Below the pieces are notes generated by a model. That model was not told where the DNA came from. It was given only the letters and a program-made list of their open reading frames with translations, and ran no database searches. This document shows, one piece after another, positions 41,679-50,895 of a stretch of DNA of 64,000 bases. The translations under genes were made by a program, and so were the position numbers. The DNA comes from Holophagaceae bacterium. GTDB taxonomy: Bacteria > Acidobacteriota > Holophagae > Holophagales > Holophagaceae. Within the stretch, counting starts at the first letter, position 1. Each line of letters begins with the position of its first letter. The stretch covers positions 248,001-312,000 of the forward strand of contig JADKJH010000004.1 of NCBI GenBank assembly GCA_016722505.1, read 5' to 3'.

Positions 41679-41963
41679 CGTTTTAAGGCGGGGGATGGGG
41701 CCATCTGTTTCCCCTTGATCGGCTTCAATTCCAGCCAAATTGGACTTCGTGCCCCTCACAATGAGATCAGAGTCCGCAGATGGCTGCGTCGCCACTCGCC
41801 GGTCACCTATAGACGTCCCGCCCCCTGGACGTCATGGGTAATGTGAGCAGCAGGGTGTATGTAATCCTAAGTTGAACCGCCACGAGTGATGTTGTTACCG
41901 TCCTTTTACAGTCAGCCAGTCTCTTTGGCCTGATTTTGAAGACATACCGAATGTTGAGGCACC

Positions 41964-43059
41964 ATGCCACCCACGGGAAAGCGCCATCGGCCGCTGCTTC
42001 CACTGCTGATCTTCCTGATTAGTCAGGTTTCGTGGGCTCAACACACGGTACTGGAGAACTCACCGAGGGCGACGATCACATTCATTTTCGGATCTGATAC
42101 AGACCCGGCTCATCCCCTCTGTTCATTGGCAGAAACGTATTATCGACACAATACGAGCGAGAAGACGGATCGGGTCATCACGGACCGGAACTCGCTATTA
42201 GAAGCGTTGGCTGATTTGGCGGGAAACCCTCCGGCCAATGGCAAGCCCTGGGGAGTGATCAACCTTGTCGGACATGGCAACGACATGGGCGTCATGGAAA
42301 TCCCCCTCCAGGCCGGTGGGGATAAGACGACAGCCTCAACCCTATCGGATGCGATCAAGGATGGAGTCCTGAAACCAGTTCCTCCAGGGATCCTCGATGA
42401 GCGCAGTGAAATCCGGTTGATTGGATGCTGTCTCGGAAAGGACGTCCTACTGTTGGAGCTGCTCTCGAAGGGCCTTGGCCACACAAGGGGACACAGGCCC
42501 CTTGTTCGTTCAGCATTTGCTTCACATCTTTTGAATCCATTTCAGGAAGGTTGTCCAAAGCTTGGCAGAAGGCTGGAGCTTGGCATTGAAGGCTTCTGAA
42601 AATGTCCCGGATGGGAGAATCGCAGAACGATTCCGATCCAAATTTCATAGAGCTCACCTGGACTGGACCGATACCCTAAGCCGGACTCGGCCGAGGTTCG
42701 TGGGTGATTCCTATTGTCATCTAGCAGAGGGCTCGTTCCAATGGCGAGCCATATTCTCCTGGTCCAAGGGCATGCCCAACGTGGAAACGTCGGACCAGCG
42801 CGACCGATGGTTGAGGAACGATCCGGATTTTCGGAGATATGTGGTGGCCAATGGCATCCCTTGGGAACCTGACCAATGGAAAATAATCGCGAGCCCGATT
42901 CGGACACCGGACGGAATGGAGCGTCCATCCATTTTGGTTCGTGGATCGCTCAGGAAACTGTATGTGATCAAACCTCTGCTCCAACAAACCACCTCCGGGG
43001 AACTGCGCCCATTGCAGCCCTCCTGGGAGGACCCCCGGTATTTCATGACGATTCGGTAA
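41964..43059 (+). CDS. Secreted caspase-like (clan CD type) protein, apparent frameshift
   Basis: GAGG precedes the ATG. The product begins with a signal peptide (LLPLLIFLISQVSWAQ) and then shows a clan-CD-like dyad layout: hydrophobic strand plus His-Gly (WGVINLVGHG, His104) and hydrophobic strand plus Cys (IRLIGCCLGKD, Cys155/156). This frame ends at 42599, but from about 42540 the +1 frame reads RKVVQSLAEGWSLALKASEN and stays open with protein-like composition to 43059. One surplus base near 42543 would make a single protein of about 364 residues. Alternatively these are two overlapping genes, the second starting at TTG 42562. The caspase-like assignment is motif-level only. Confidence 0.5.
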
Positions 43060-43070
43060 GGAGCTGAACC

Positions 43071-43445
43071 ATGAAACAAGGACTGCGGCTTTCTCTGGTT
43101 CTGACCTTGCTAATTGTTCCTGCCACATCCTGGGCACAAACAGGCACACCCGGGTCGCTATCCGGACGCGTGGTGAACCAGAAAGGCATCCCTGTCAAAG
43201 GTGCGAAGGTGGTGCTTCGTCACCTAGGGGAACCTCCACAGGAACGCGTTGTGCTCTCTGATGGACTGGGCCAATGGCGGGCGCCACTGCTCCCTTTGGG
43301 CGAATGGAGAGTGCAGATCTCGCACCAGGACTATTCGACCGTTGCGCTAATGAGAAAGATTGGCGGCGGGCCGTATCGGTTCGAGCCGAGCCCTCGACCG
43401 ATCGCCGCTCGAGTCGTCGTTCTATCGCCGTCCAAGGGGAAATGA
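43071..43445 (+). CDS. Secreted carboxypeptidase-regulatory-like (Ig-like beta) domain protein
   Basis: The 124-residue product with AGGAG upstream has a signal peptide (LSLVLTLLIVPATSWAQ) and one CarboxypepD_reg-like beta domain: GSLSGRVVNQKGIPVKGAKVVL, then SDGLGQWRAPLLPLGEWRVQISHQDY. Such domains occur as single modules or at the N-terminus of TonB-dependent receptors; here it stands alone with a basic tail. It overlaps the radical SAM gene by ATGA and follows the caspase-like gene by 11 bp, so the three are probably one transcription unit. Confidence 0.8.
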   Translation: MKQGLRLSLVLTLLIVPATSWAQTGTPGSLSGRVVNQKGIPVKGAKVVLRHLGEPPQERVVLSDGLGQWRAPLLPLGEWRVQISHQDYSTVALMRKIGGGPYRFEPSPRPIAARVVVLSPSKGK

Positions 43446-45520
43446 ACATGAAGATCGCCCTGATCGCAGCCGAATTCGAAGAAAACCTCGCCATGCGCTA
43501 CCTCTGGAGCGCGGTGGAGAAACGCGGGCACGAGGTGCTCTTCATCCGCTTCAACGGCCCTGAGGAAATGGAAGAAGCCGCGATGGCTCTCGCCGGTTCT
43601 GGGGCCAGCCTCGCCGCCTACAGCATGGTCTTCACCTCGCGGGCACTGGAATTCGTCCGCCTTGCAGAACGGGCATGGAGCCTGGGTTTTCGAGGGTACT
43701 CAGTGGCGGGGGGCCACTTCGCCACCCTCTACGCCGAAGAACTCCTTGATCAAACCAAAGCCCTCCATGCGGTGGGGTGTGGCGAAGGGGAGGGACTGTT
43801 GGTGCAATTGGCGGAGCATCTGGAAGATCCTTCAAAGGTGCAGGGACTCGTCTGGAGGGATGCCCAGGGGACTATCCACCGAAATGGCCAGCCGCTGCCC
43901 CAGGAAGATCTCGAGAGCATTTTCCCTCCCGTCCATCGCCGCCCCTTCGATGCATTCCTCGGGATCCCCGCCGCCAACGTGATCGGCTCCCGTGGCTGCC
44001 TCCATTCCTGTTCCTTCTGCTCGATTTCGACCTGGCATCGGCACTGCGGGGGGCCTCGGCTTCGACTCCGATCCCCAGCCTCGATCGCAGACGAAATGGC
44101 CTCGCTGTATCGGGATGGTGTGCGCATCTTCAATTTCCACGACGACAACTTTTTCCTGCCCTTCCGTGCGGACTCACTACAGCGCTTCCAATCTTTGGAT
44201 CGGGAGTGGAAAGCCCGGGGAATCCGAGACATCGCTTTTGCCGTCAAGGCGCGCCCGGATGAGATAGACGAGGAGCTTGTGGACTGCCTCCTGGGCATGG
44301 GGCTTTTCAGAGTCTTTCTGGGCATTGAGGGGGGTACGGAAACTACCCTTACTCAGTTGGGACGAGGCCAGCGCCTCGCGGACAACGAAAGGGCCTTGGA
44401 AATCCTGGGGGGACGCCACCTCCAGACTTGCTTCAATCTCCTTCTGCTCAATCCCGATTCTACGTTGGAGGACTTCCGGGCCAATGTGGCCTTCCTGGCC
44501 CGCCACCCGGAACACCCCATGAATTTCTGCCGCACGGAGATCTACGCTGGCACCCCCCTGGAGGCCCGCCTTCAACGCCAAGGGCGTCTGTTGGGCGACC
44601 TGTGGGGCCTGGACTATGTCATGGCGGACCCGAAGGTGGAGCGGGTCTATGAGGCCCTGCGCCACATCCTCCAGGGGCGGAGCCGTGGCATCCAGTGCCT
44701 CAACCATCAAGCCATGCTTGTCGACTTCGAACTGCAACTTCTTGAGCGTTTCCACGGTGGTCAAGAATCCCTTCGTACAGCCGCCCAGAATTTCATCCGC
44801 CGGCTCAACGGGGACACAGCCCAACGGCTCCTGCGGATCGCCGAGATGGCGGAAAGCGGCCAGGTCGCTGAAGACGTATGGATGGAACGCTGCGAATGGC
44901 AGGTGCTGGAGGCACTGGATGCGGAGGCCGGATTCTCCGCTGAAGCCGCAGATTTGACCCGCCGAATTCGAGCCCTCGCCAATCCAGAGGTTCGAAACAT
45001 GTCCTTCAGGATGCGCTTGTCCTGGGCCGCGGCCATCCTCGTCGCAAGCACCACGCTATTCGGGCAATCGCATACAGCAACGCCTCCAAAGACACCTGAA
45101 CCCCTTCAACAAGATTCAGAACTCGAAACCTTCCGGCGCGAGATCGGGCAGAAGCTGGCAGGCTCGGATGCAGTGAAGACCTTTATGTCCAGTGGGCAGC
45201 CGACTTTCGTTCTCAAGGTCGATCTAAACAAGAGGGGATTGATACAAAGCGCACAGGTCCTGGCCCAACCCGTAATGATTCTGCCGGCGGAAACAGACGC
45301 AGCTCAAACCCGGCGCGTTCCCCATCTGGATCTCGCTGCCCGCCCGAACTTGGCCGGGTGCACTCTCCTCATCGCTTTCCATCAGGATGAATTCATCTCC
45401 GAGTCACTCGCGGGCCGAATGGATGTCACGCTTCGCCCGCTGGAAACCATGATTTGTGAAGTCGTGGCGGCCAGCCCCCGGGACGGGGTCTCCATCAAGA
45501 AGCCCAACAAGCCTCATTGA
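43442..45520 (+). CDS. B12-binding-domain radical SAM protein with C-terminal exported-protein-like extension
   Basis: The start overlaps the previous stop (ATGA); ATG 43448 is an alternative. Residues 1-130 form a cobalamin-binding-like Rossmann domain (MKIALIAAEFEENLAMRYLW, GYSVAGGHFATL). The radical SAM core follows, with the [4Fe-4S] triad Cys186, Cys190 and Cys193 in CLHSCSFC, as in the BchE-related group. From residue 520 the sequence changes character: MSFRMRLSWAAAILVASTTL looks like a signal peptide, followed by about 150 residues resembling a secreted domain. An AGAGG lies before that internal ATG (44999). Either two genes have fused by loss of a stop, or the downstream protein starts internally. 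Substrate unknown. Confidence 0.75.
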   Translation: MNMKIALIAAEFEENLAMRYLWSAVEKRGHEVLFIRFNGPEEMEEAAMALAGSGASLAAYSMVFTSRALEFVRLAERAWSLGFRGYSVAGGHFATLYAEELLDQTKALHAVGCGEGEGLLVQLAEHLEDPSKVQGLVWRDAQGTIHRNGQPLPQEDLESIFPPVHRRPFDAFLGIPAANVIGSRGCLHSCSFCSISTWHRHCGGPRLRLRSPASIADEMASLYRDGVRIFNFHDDNFFLPFRADSLQRFQSLDREWKARGIRDIAFAVKARPDEIDEELVDCLLGMGLFRVFLGIEGGTETTLTQLGRGQRLADNERALEILGGRHLQTCFNLLLLNPDSTLEDFRANVAFLARHPEHPMNFCRTEIYAGTPLEARLQRQGRLLGDLWGLDYVMADPKVERVYEALRHILQGRSRGIQCLNHQAMLVDFELQLLERFHGGQESLRTAAQNFIRRLNGDTAQRLLRIAEMAESGQVAEDVWMERCEWQVLEALDAEAGFSAEAADLTRRIRALANPEVRNMSFRMRLSWAAAILVASTTLFGQSHTATPPKTPEPLQQDSELETFRREIGQKLAGSDAVKTFMSSGQPTFVLKVDLNKRGLIQSAQVLAQPVMILPAETDAAQTRRVPHLDLAARPNLAGCTLLIAFHQDEFISESLAGRMDVTLRPLETMICEVVAASPRDGVSIKKPNKPH

Positions 45521-45742
45521 TTTCTGTGAGGAAGGTTCCGATATTCGTCAAAATGGGCGCGCAACCTGCCAAGCTGCTGGCAGCCGAATTCAGGATGAAA
45601 AATATCGATGTCGAAGGTATAAACCGGCACTTCGTCCGGCAGTAATTTGGTAGTTTTCAATGATGCTTCAATCGTGATTGTTCGGGTCGCCTCAGGACGA
45701 AGGGCGGCCGAGGCTGCGATCGTTCATTTTGTCTTGTAATTA

Positions 45743-45758
45743 TTGATCGTACGATCAA
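45743..45758. promoter_or_regulatory. Perfect 16-bp palindrome, likely TetR operator
   Basis: TTGATCGTACGATCAA is perfectly self-complementary and ends nine bases before the TetR start codon. TetR-type repressors bind such dyads over their own promoters. The efflux genes controlled by the same regulator lie immediately downstream, so autoregulation and control of the pump are likely. Confidence 0.75.
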
Positions 45759-45767
45759 ACTATTCTC

Positions 45768-46433
45768 ATGGATACGGCAGCCCAGGTCACCCCCCACAAG
45801 GAAACAGCCAGGGTTCTTTTGGAATCCGCGATCCTCTGCTTTGCCGAGAAGGGTTTCGATGGCACCAGCATTCGGGAAATTGCCGACATGGCCGGTAAAC
45901 AGGTGTCGCTTATCGGGTATCACTTTGGGAACAAGGAAGGGCTTTACCTCAGCTGTTTTCAGCATATGTTCACCCGCTTCCCCAGAACCCCCCTCAGGCC
46001 GGTTCGCGGCGGCCTGGACGCCATTCGGAAGGATCGGCATCTTGCCGCCCAGGTCCTGCGATCAGCAATCCAAGGGATAGTGCAGGATATGTTTGCGGAT
46101 GATGGAGATCCATTGAAGGAGTCTTTCATCAGACTCTTCATGATGGAGATGAGATCTCCACGGCCGGTCTTGCATGAGCTGTACCTGGAGCGGATTTCTG
46201 ATACGGTTCAGCTGCTCAGAACTTGCATCGCATCCCTGCAACCCAACCTCCCGAACACTGAAGTTTCTTTTCTTGGACAGAGCATTTTGGGCCAGTGCCT
46301 GATCCATCGCTTAGCGGCCGGCATGAATGCCCTTGTTTGGCAGCCCCTGCCACCGTTCGCGTCTCCGCAGGCCACTGCGGACCGTATCGCCGACTTCGTG
46401 CTACAGGGGCTGGGCTATAGGGGGCGCCCCTGA
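45768..46433 (+). CDS. TetR/AcrR-family transcriptional regulator
   Basis: This 221-residue repressor has the N-terminal helix-turn-helix GTSIREIADMAGKQVSLIGYHFGNKEGLY (about 32-60), characteristic of the family. The C-terminal ligand domain resembles the CerR-like (DUF1956) group (RLFMMEMRSPRPVLHELYLE). The leader is very short, with the operator palindrome directly upstream. It is followed on the same strand by genes for a complete RND efflux pump, which it probably represses until an effector binds. Confidence 0.9.
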   Translation: MDTAAQVTPHKETARVLLESAILCFAEKGFDGTSIREIADMAGKQVSLIGYHFGNKEGLYLSCFQHMFTRFPRTPLRPVRGGLDAIRKDRHLAAQVLRSAIQGIVQDMFADDGDPLKESFIRLFMMEMRSPRPVLHELYLERISDTVQLLRTCIASLQPNLPNTEVSFLGQSILGQCLIHRLAAGMNALVWQPLPPFASPQATADRIADFVLQGLGYRGRP

Positions 46434-46551
46434 TGGCCTAGCCACACACCCTGAACTGGACGAAAGTCCAACTCATCGATTCCACCGATTCCACCACGGC
46501 GGATTTTCACCACCGGCCAGTGCCTCACCCAGCCTATCCAGGGAGTTTTCA

Positions 46552-47712
46552 ATGAAGAATGATTACCGAAACAGAATGCTCCCCATCGTTGGTGCGCTCG
46601 TGGCGGGCGGTTTGATGACCGGCTGCGGTAAGAAGGAGCAGGCAAGGCCGACTCCCGAGGTGGCCGTGGTGATCCTGCAGCCGGAACGGGTAGCGATCAC
46701 CTCTGAATTACCCGGAAGGACTTCGGCTTATCTCGTGGCAGAGGTCCATCCCCAGGTGAACGGCATCGTCCAGAAGCGGCTCTTCACTGAGGGGGCCGAT
46801 GTGAAAGAAGGGGAAGTTCTCTACCAGATCGATCCGAGGCCCTACCAGGCCGCCGTTGATACGGCATCAGCAGCGCTTGCCCGGGTGGAAGCCAACCTTC
46901 CCGCCATCCGAAAGCGTTCCGAACGGTTCAAGGAACTGCTCGCCATCAATGCCGTTGGGCAGCAGGATTATGACGATGTGACCGCCGCCCTCAAACAGGC
47001 AGAAGCCGAAGCCCAGGCCCTTAAGGCTGGGGTCGAATCCGCCCAGATCAACCTGGGTTACACCCGGATCACAGCACCCATTTCCGGGCGCATCGGCAAG
47101 TCCAGCGTCACCCCGGGCGCCCTGGCGACGGCCTACCAGGGCGCGGCCTTCGCCACCATTCAGCAACTGGATCAGGTCTATGTGGATTCTCCCCAATCCA
47201 GCGCCATCCTCCTGGGCATCCAGCGCAACCTGGCGGCCAACCGATACAAGGGAGGCACGCCCGAACAGGCCAAGGTGAAGCTGCTCCTGGAAGACGGCAC
47301 CCCTTATCCGCAGACGGGAATCTTGAAATTCTCTGATGTCTCCGTGGACCCCACCACGGGTTCGCAGATCCTACGCATGGTCTTCCCCAATCCGCACCAT
47401 GTGCTGCTACCGGGCATGTACGTGCGGGCAGTCGTCGAGGAGGGTATTGCCGACCAAGCCATTCTAGTGCCGCAGCAGGGGGTCACACGCGATCCCAAAG
47501 GGAACGCCATCGCGATGGTGGTGGACGGTTCCGGGAAAGTGGAGCAGAGAACCCTGAAGGTGGATCGCGCCATTGGCGCGAAGTGGCTGGTCACGGAAGG
47601 GCTCAATTCGGGTGACAAGGTGGTCCTGGAAGGTCTCCAGAAAGTGCGGCCCGGCATGGCCGTGACGGTGGTGCCCTTCGGGGCGAAGCCCGCGCCCGCA
47701 GCTGCGAAGTAA
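46552..47712 (+). CDS. RND efflux periplasmic adaptor lipoprotein (AcrA/MexA type)
   Basis: The product is 386 residues from the ATG after GGGAG. Lipoprotein signal with lipobox LMTGC; then the barrel-sandwich/lipoyl halves (VHPQVNGIVQKRLFTEGADVKEGEVLYQIDPRPYQAA), the alpha-hairpin (about 115-175) and LGYTRITAPISGRIGKSSVTPGALAT. This is the AcrA pattern. It bridges the inner-membrane pump to the outer-membrane channel. First gene of the adaptor-pump-channel operon; the pump gene starts 12 bp later. Confidence 0.93.
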   Translation: MKNDYRNRMLPIVGALVAGGLMTGCGKKEQARPTPEVAVVILQPERVAITSELPGRTSAYLVAEVHPQVNGIVQKRLFTEGADVKEGEVLYQIDPRPYQAAVDTASAALARVEANLPAIRKRSERFKELLAINAVGQQDYDDVTAALKQAEAEAQALKAGVESAQINLGYTRITAPISGRIGKSSVTPGALATAYQGAAFATIQQLDQVYVDSPQSSAILLGIQRNLAANRYKGGTPEQAKVKLLLEDGTPYPQTGILKFSDVSVDPTTGSQILRMVFPNPHHVLLPGMYVRAVVEEGIADQAILVPQQGVTRDPKGNAIAMVVDGSGKVEQRTLKVDRAIGAKWLVTEGLNSGDKVVLEGLQKVRPGMAVTVVPFGAKPAPAAAK

Positions 47713-47724
47713 AGGAGCCGCGCC

Positions 47725-50700
47725 ATGGTCAATTTTTTCATCGATCGGCCGATCTTCGCCTGGGTGGTGGCCATCATCATCATGCTGGCCGGAGTCCTAG
47801 CCATCCGGGCCTTGCCCGTTTCCCAGTATCCCCCTGTGGCTCCGCCCTCGATCACGGTGGCCGCTTATTACCCTGGGGCCTCGGCAAAAACGGTGGAGAA
47901 CACCGTCACCCAGATCATCGAACAGAAGATGACCGGCCTGGACAACCTGCTCTATTTCTCCGCGAGCAGCGACTCTTCAGGCCGGGGCACCGTAACGCTG
48001 ACCTTCAAGCCCGGCAGCGATCCGGACGTGGCCTGGGCCAAGGTCCAGAACAAGCTGGAAACGGCCAAACCGCTCATGCCCCAAGCGGTCCAGCAGATGG
48101 GCATCCAGGTCACCAAGTCCACCCGGAATTTTTTCTTGATCGTCGCGATCCGTTCCGAGGACGGCAGTATGAATTCCGACGATCTGCGCGACTACATGTC
48201 CTCCAACATTGAAGCCGTGCTGGCCCGGGTCGAGGGCGTGGGCGAGGTCATGTCCTTCGGGTCCCAATACGCGATGAGAATCTGGCTGGACCAGGACAAG
48301 TTGACTGGCTACCGCCTCACGCCCAACGACGTCCGGACGGCCGTCAGGGCCTACAACGCGCAGGTTTCCGCGGGGCAGGCCGGCGGCCTGCCCGCCGTCA
48401 AGGGCCAGCAGTTGAACGTGACCATCAACGTCCAGGAACTGATGCAGACCCCGGAACAATTCGGGGAAATCCCCCTGCGCATCAATCCGGATGGCTCCAT
48501 GATCCACCTCCGGGATGTGGCCCGGATCGAACTGGGCACCGAGAACTATGGCTCCGAGACCAGCCTCAACGGGAAACCCGTGGCCGGCATGATCGTCCGC
48601 CTGGCCTCAGGGGCCAACGCCCTGGACACCTCCAAGCTCATCAAAGCCAAGATGGACGAGATGTCGAAGTTCTTCCCGACTGGCGTGACGGTGGCCTATC
48701 CCTACGAGACCACGCCCTTCGTGAGCGTGGCCATTGAGGAAGTGGTGAAGACCCTGATCGAGGCCGTGGTCCTGGTCTTCCTGGTGATGCTGCTGTTCCT
48801 CGGGAATTTCCGGGCCACTCTGATCCCCACCATCGCTGTCCCCGTGGTGTTGCTGGGCACCTTCGCGGTGATCCAGTACGCGGGCATGTCCATCAACATG
48901 CTCACCATGTTCGCCATGGTGCTGGCCATCGGCCTGCTGGTGGACGACGCCATCGTGGTGGTGGAGAACGTCGAGCGGGTCATGCATGACGAGGGCCTGC
49001 CGGTACTGGAGGCCACCCGCAAGTCCATGGCCCAGATCACCGGCGCGCTGATCGGCATCGGCCTGGTGCTGGCGGCGGTGTTCGGCCCCATGGCTTTCTT
49101 CGGGGGGTCCACCGGCGTCATCTACCGGCAATTCTCGCTCACCCTCATCACCGCCATGCTGCTATCGGTGGTGGTGGCTCTGATCCTGACCCCCTCCCTT
49201 TGCGTGACCTTTCTGAAGTCTGTTCCGAAGGGGCACGAGGCCGCCGAGAGCGGATGGAAAGTCACACGGCCCTTCTTCCTGTGGTTCGACCGGACCTACT
49301 ACCGGTTCCGCGATATCTTCACCGGCCAGCTCGAGCGGGTGCTCGGCAAGCGCGCTCGCTACATCGCCATCTATGCGGCAATCGTCCTGGTGACGGGCTT
49401 CCTGTTCCTCCGTCTGCCCACGGCCTTCCTGCCGGAGGAGGACCAGGGAATCCTCATGGCCATGGTCCAGTTGCCTCCCGGATCCCCCCTGGAGCGCACC
49501 GAGGCGGTCATGAAGGAAGTCCAGCAGCACTTCATGGTGAATGAGAAGGACGCCGTGGATTCCATCATGTCCGTTTCCGGCTTCAGCATGGCTGGCATCG
49601 GCCAGAACAACGGCATGGCCTTCCTCAAGCTGAAAGACTGGAAGTTGCGCGACCGTCCTGAGCTCAGGGTGTCCGCGGTGGTAAAGCGCGCCATGGGCAA
49701 GCTGATGTCCCGCCGGGACGCCCTTGCCTTCGTGTTCGCACCGCCGGCGATCCTCGAGATGGGCAGCGCCACCGGGTTCGATTTCCAATTGGAGGACCGC
49801 GGCGGCGTCGGCCACGCGAAGCTCATGGAGGCCCGCAACATGCTCCTTGGCATGGCGGCGAAGGACCCCAACCTTAAGAGCGTGCGGCCCGTCGGGGCAG
49901 ACGACCAACCGGAATACAGCGTCCAGATCGACCAGGATCGGGCAGGTGCTCTTGGCGTCCCAGCCGCGGCCATCGCCGATGCCCTGTCCAGTTCCTGGGG
50001 CGGCGCCTACGTGAACGACTTCATCAACCAGGGCCGGGTCAAGCGTGTCTACATGCAGGCCGACGCCAAGTACCGGATGCAGTTGGAGGACCTGAACAAA
50101 GTTTATGTGCCTAACAAATTCGGCGGGATGGTGCCTTTTTCGGCCTTCGCCAAGGGCACCTGGACCTACGGCTCCCCGAATCTCCAGCGCTACAACGGCT
50201 ACCCCGCCATCAACGTCAACGGCGAGCCCGCCGTCGGCAAGAGCACCGGGGATGCCATGCAGGCCATGGAGGACATCGCCGCCAAGCTGCCGCCGGGGAT
50301 CGGCTTCGAGTGGACCGGATTGTCTTTGCAGGAACGCCAGGCTGGAACGCAGGCGCCCGCCCTCTACGCCTTTTCGATCCTGGTCATCTTCCTGTGCCTC
50401 GCCGCCCTGTACGAAAGCTGGACCATCCCCTTCTCGGTGCTGCTGATCCTCCCCATCGGAGTCTTTGGCGCGGTTGCTGCCACTTGGGGTCGTGGATTGT
50501 CCAGCGACGTTTACTTCCAGATCGGCCTGCTGACTACCCTCGGCTTGGCCGCGAAGAACGCCATCCTGATCGTTCAGTTCGCCCAGGAACTCATGGGCGA
50601 AGGCAAAGGCCTGGTCGCGGCGGCGGTCGAAGCCTCCCGCATGCGGCTCCGGCCGATCCTGATGACGTCGCTGGCATTCACATTCGGCGTGCTGCCGATG

Positions 50701-50895
50701 GCCATCACTACAGGCGCGGGAGCGGCGGCCCAGAACGCCATCGGAACCGGCGTGGTTGGCGGAATGCTGACCGCCACCTTCATCGCCATCTTCTACATTC
50801 CGCTTTCCTTCGTCCTGATCAGCCAGATGTTCAAGAAGGGGCACCCGGAGCCATCACCCGAAGGCGATGGGATTTCCGAGGAGGGGCAGCCATGA
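47725..50895 (+). CDS. RND multidrug efflux permease (AcrB/MexB, HAE1 family)
   Basis: This 1056-residue proton-driven pump starts MVNFFIDRPIFAWVVAIIIMLAG, the canonical HAE1 N-terminus. The TM4 proton-relay aspartates are in GLLVDDAIVVVENVER; KLKDW, GFDFQLEDR and the mirrored TM10-12 block (LGLAAKNAILIVQFA) are all present. Length is full. It exports hydrophobic or amphiphilic compounds through the adaptor and TolC-like channel encoded on both sides. The stop overlaps the channel gene start (ATGA). Confidence 0.95.
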   Translation: MVNFFIDRPIFAWVVAIIIMLAGVLAIRALPVSQYPPVAPPSITVAAYYPGASAKTVENTVTQIIEQKMTGLDNLLYFSASSDSSGRGTVTLTFKPGSDPDVAWAKVQNKLETAKPLMPQAVQQMGIQVTKSTRNFFLIVAIRSEDGSMNSDDLRDYMSSNIEAVLARVEGVGEVMSFGSQYAMRIWLDQDKLTGYRLTPNDVRTAVRAYNAQVSAGQAGGLPAVKGQQLNVTINVQELMQTPEQFGEIPLRINPDGSMIHLRDVARIELGTENYGSETSLNGKPVAGMIVRLASGANALDTSKLIKAKMDEMSKFFPTGVTVAYPYETTPFVSVAIEEVVKTLIEAVVLVFLVMLLFLGNFRATLIPTIAVPVVLLGTFAVIQYAGMSINMLTMFAMVLAIGLLVDDAIVVVENVERVMHDEGLPVLEATRKSMAQITGALIGIGLVLAAVFGPMAFFGGSTGVIYRQFSLTLITAMLLSVVVALILTPSLCVTFLKSVPKGHEAAESGWKVTRPFFLWFDRTYYRFRDIFTGQLERVLGKRARYIAIYAAIVLVTGFLFLRLPTAFLPEEDQGILMAMVQLPPGSPLERTEAVMKEVQQHFMVNEKDAVDSIMSVSGFSMAGIGQNNGMAFLKLKDWKLRDRPELRVSAVVKRAMGKLMSRRDALAFVFAPPAILEMGSATGFDFQLEDRGGVGHAKLMEARNMLLGMAAKDPNLKSVRPVGADDQPEYSVQIDQDRAGALGVPAAAIADALSSSWGGAYVNDFINQGRVKRVYMQADAKYRMQLEDLNKVYVPNKFGGMVPFSAFAKGTWTYGSPNLQRYNGYPAINVNGEPAVGKSTGDAMQAMEDIAAKLPPGIGFEWTGLSLQERQAGTQAPALYAFSILVIFLCLAALYESWTIPFSVLLILPIGVFGAVAATWGRGLSSDVYFQIGLLTTLGLAAKNAILIVQFAQELMGEGKGLVAAAVEASRMRLRPILMTSLAFTFGVLPMAITTGAGAAAQNAIGTGVVGGMLTATFIAIFYIPLSFVLISQMFKKGHPEPSPEGDGISEEGQP

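Noticed and set aside
41348..41728. Minus-strand open frame ending in FLRDSNPGPAD
   Set aside because: This ending is the known artefact of translating a tRNA on its opposite strand. The rest is translated from the 58-bp direct repeat.
41313..45760. Integrated genomic island at tRNA-Lys
   Set aside because: No integrase and no second copy of the tRNA 3' end could be found at the far side. The 58-bp repeat is not derived from the tRNA sequence.
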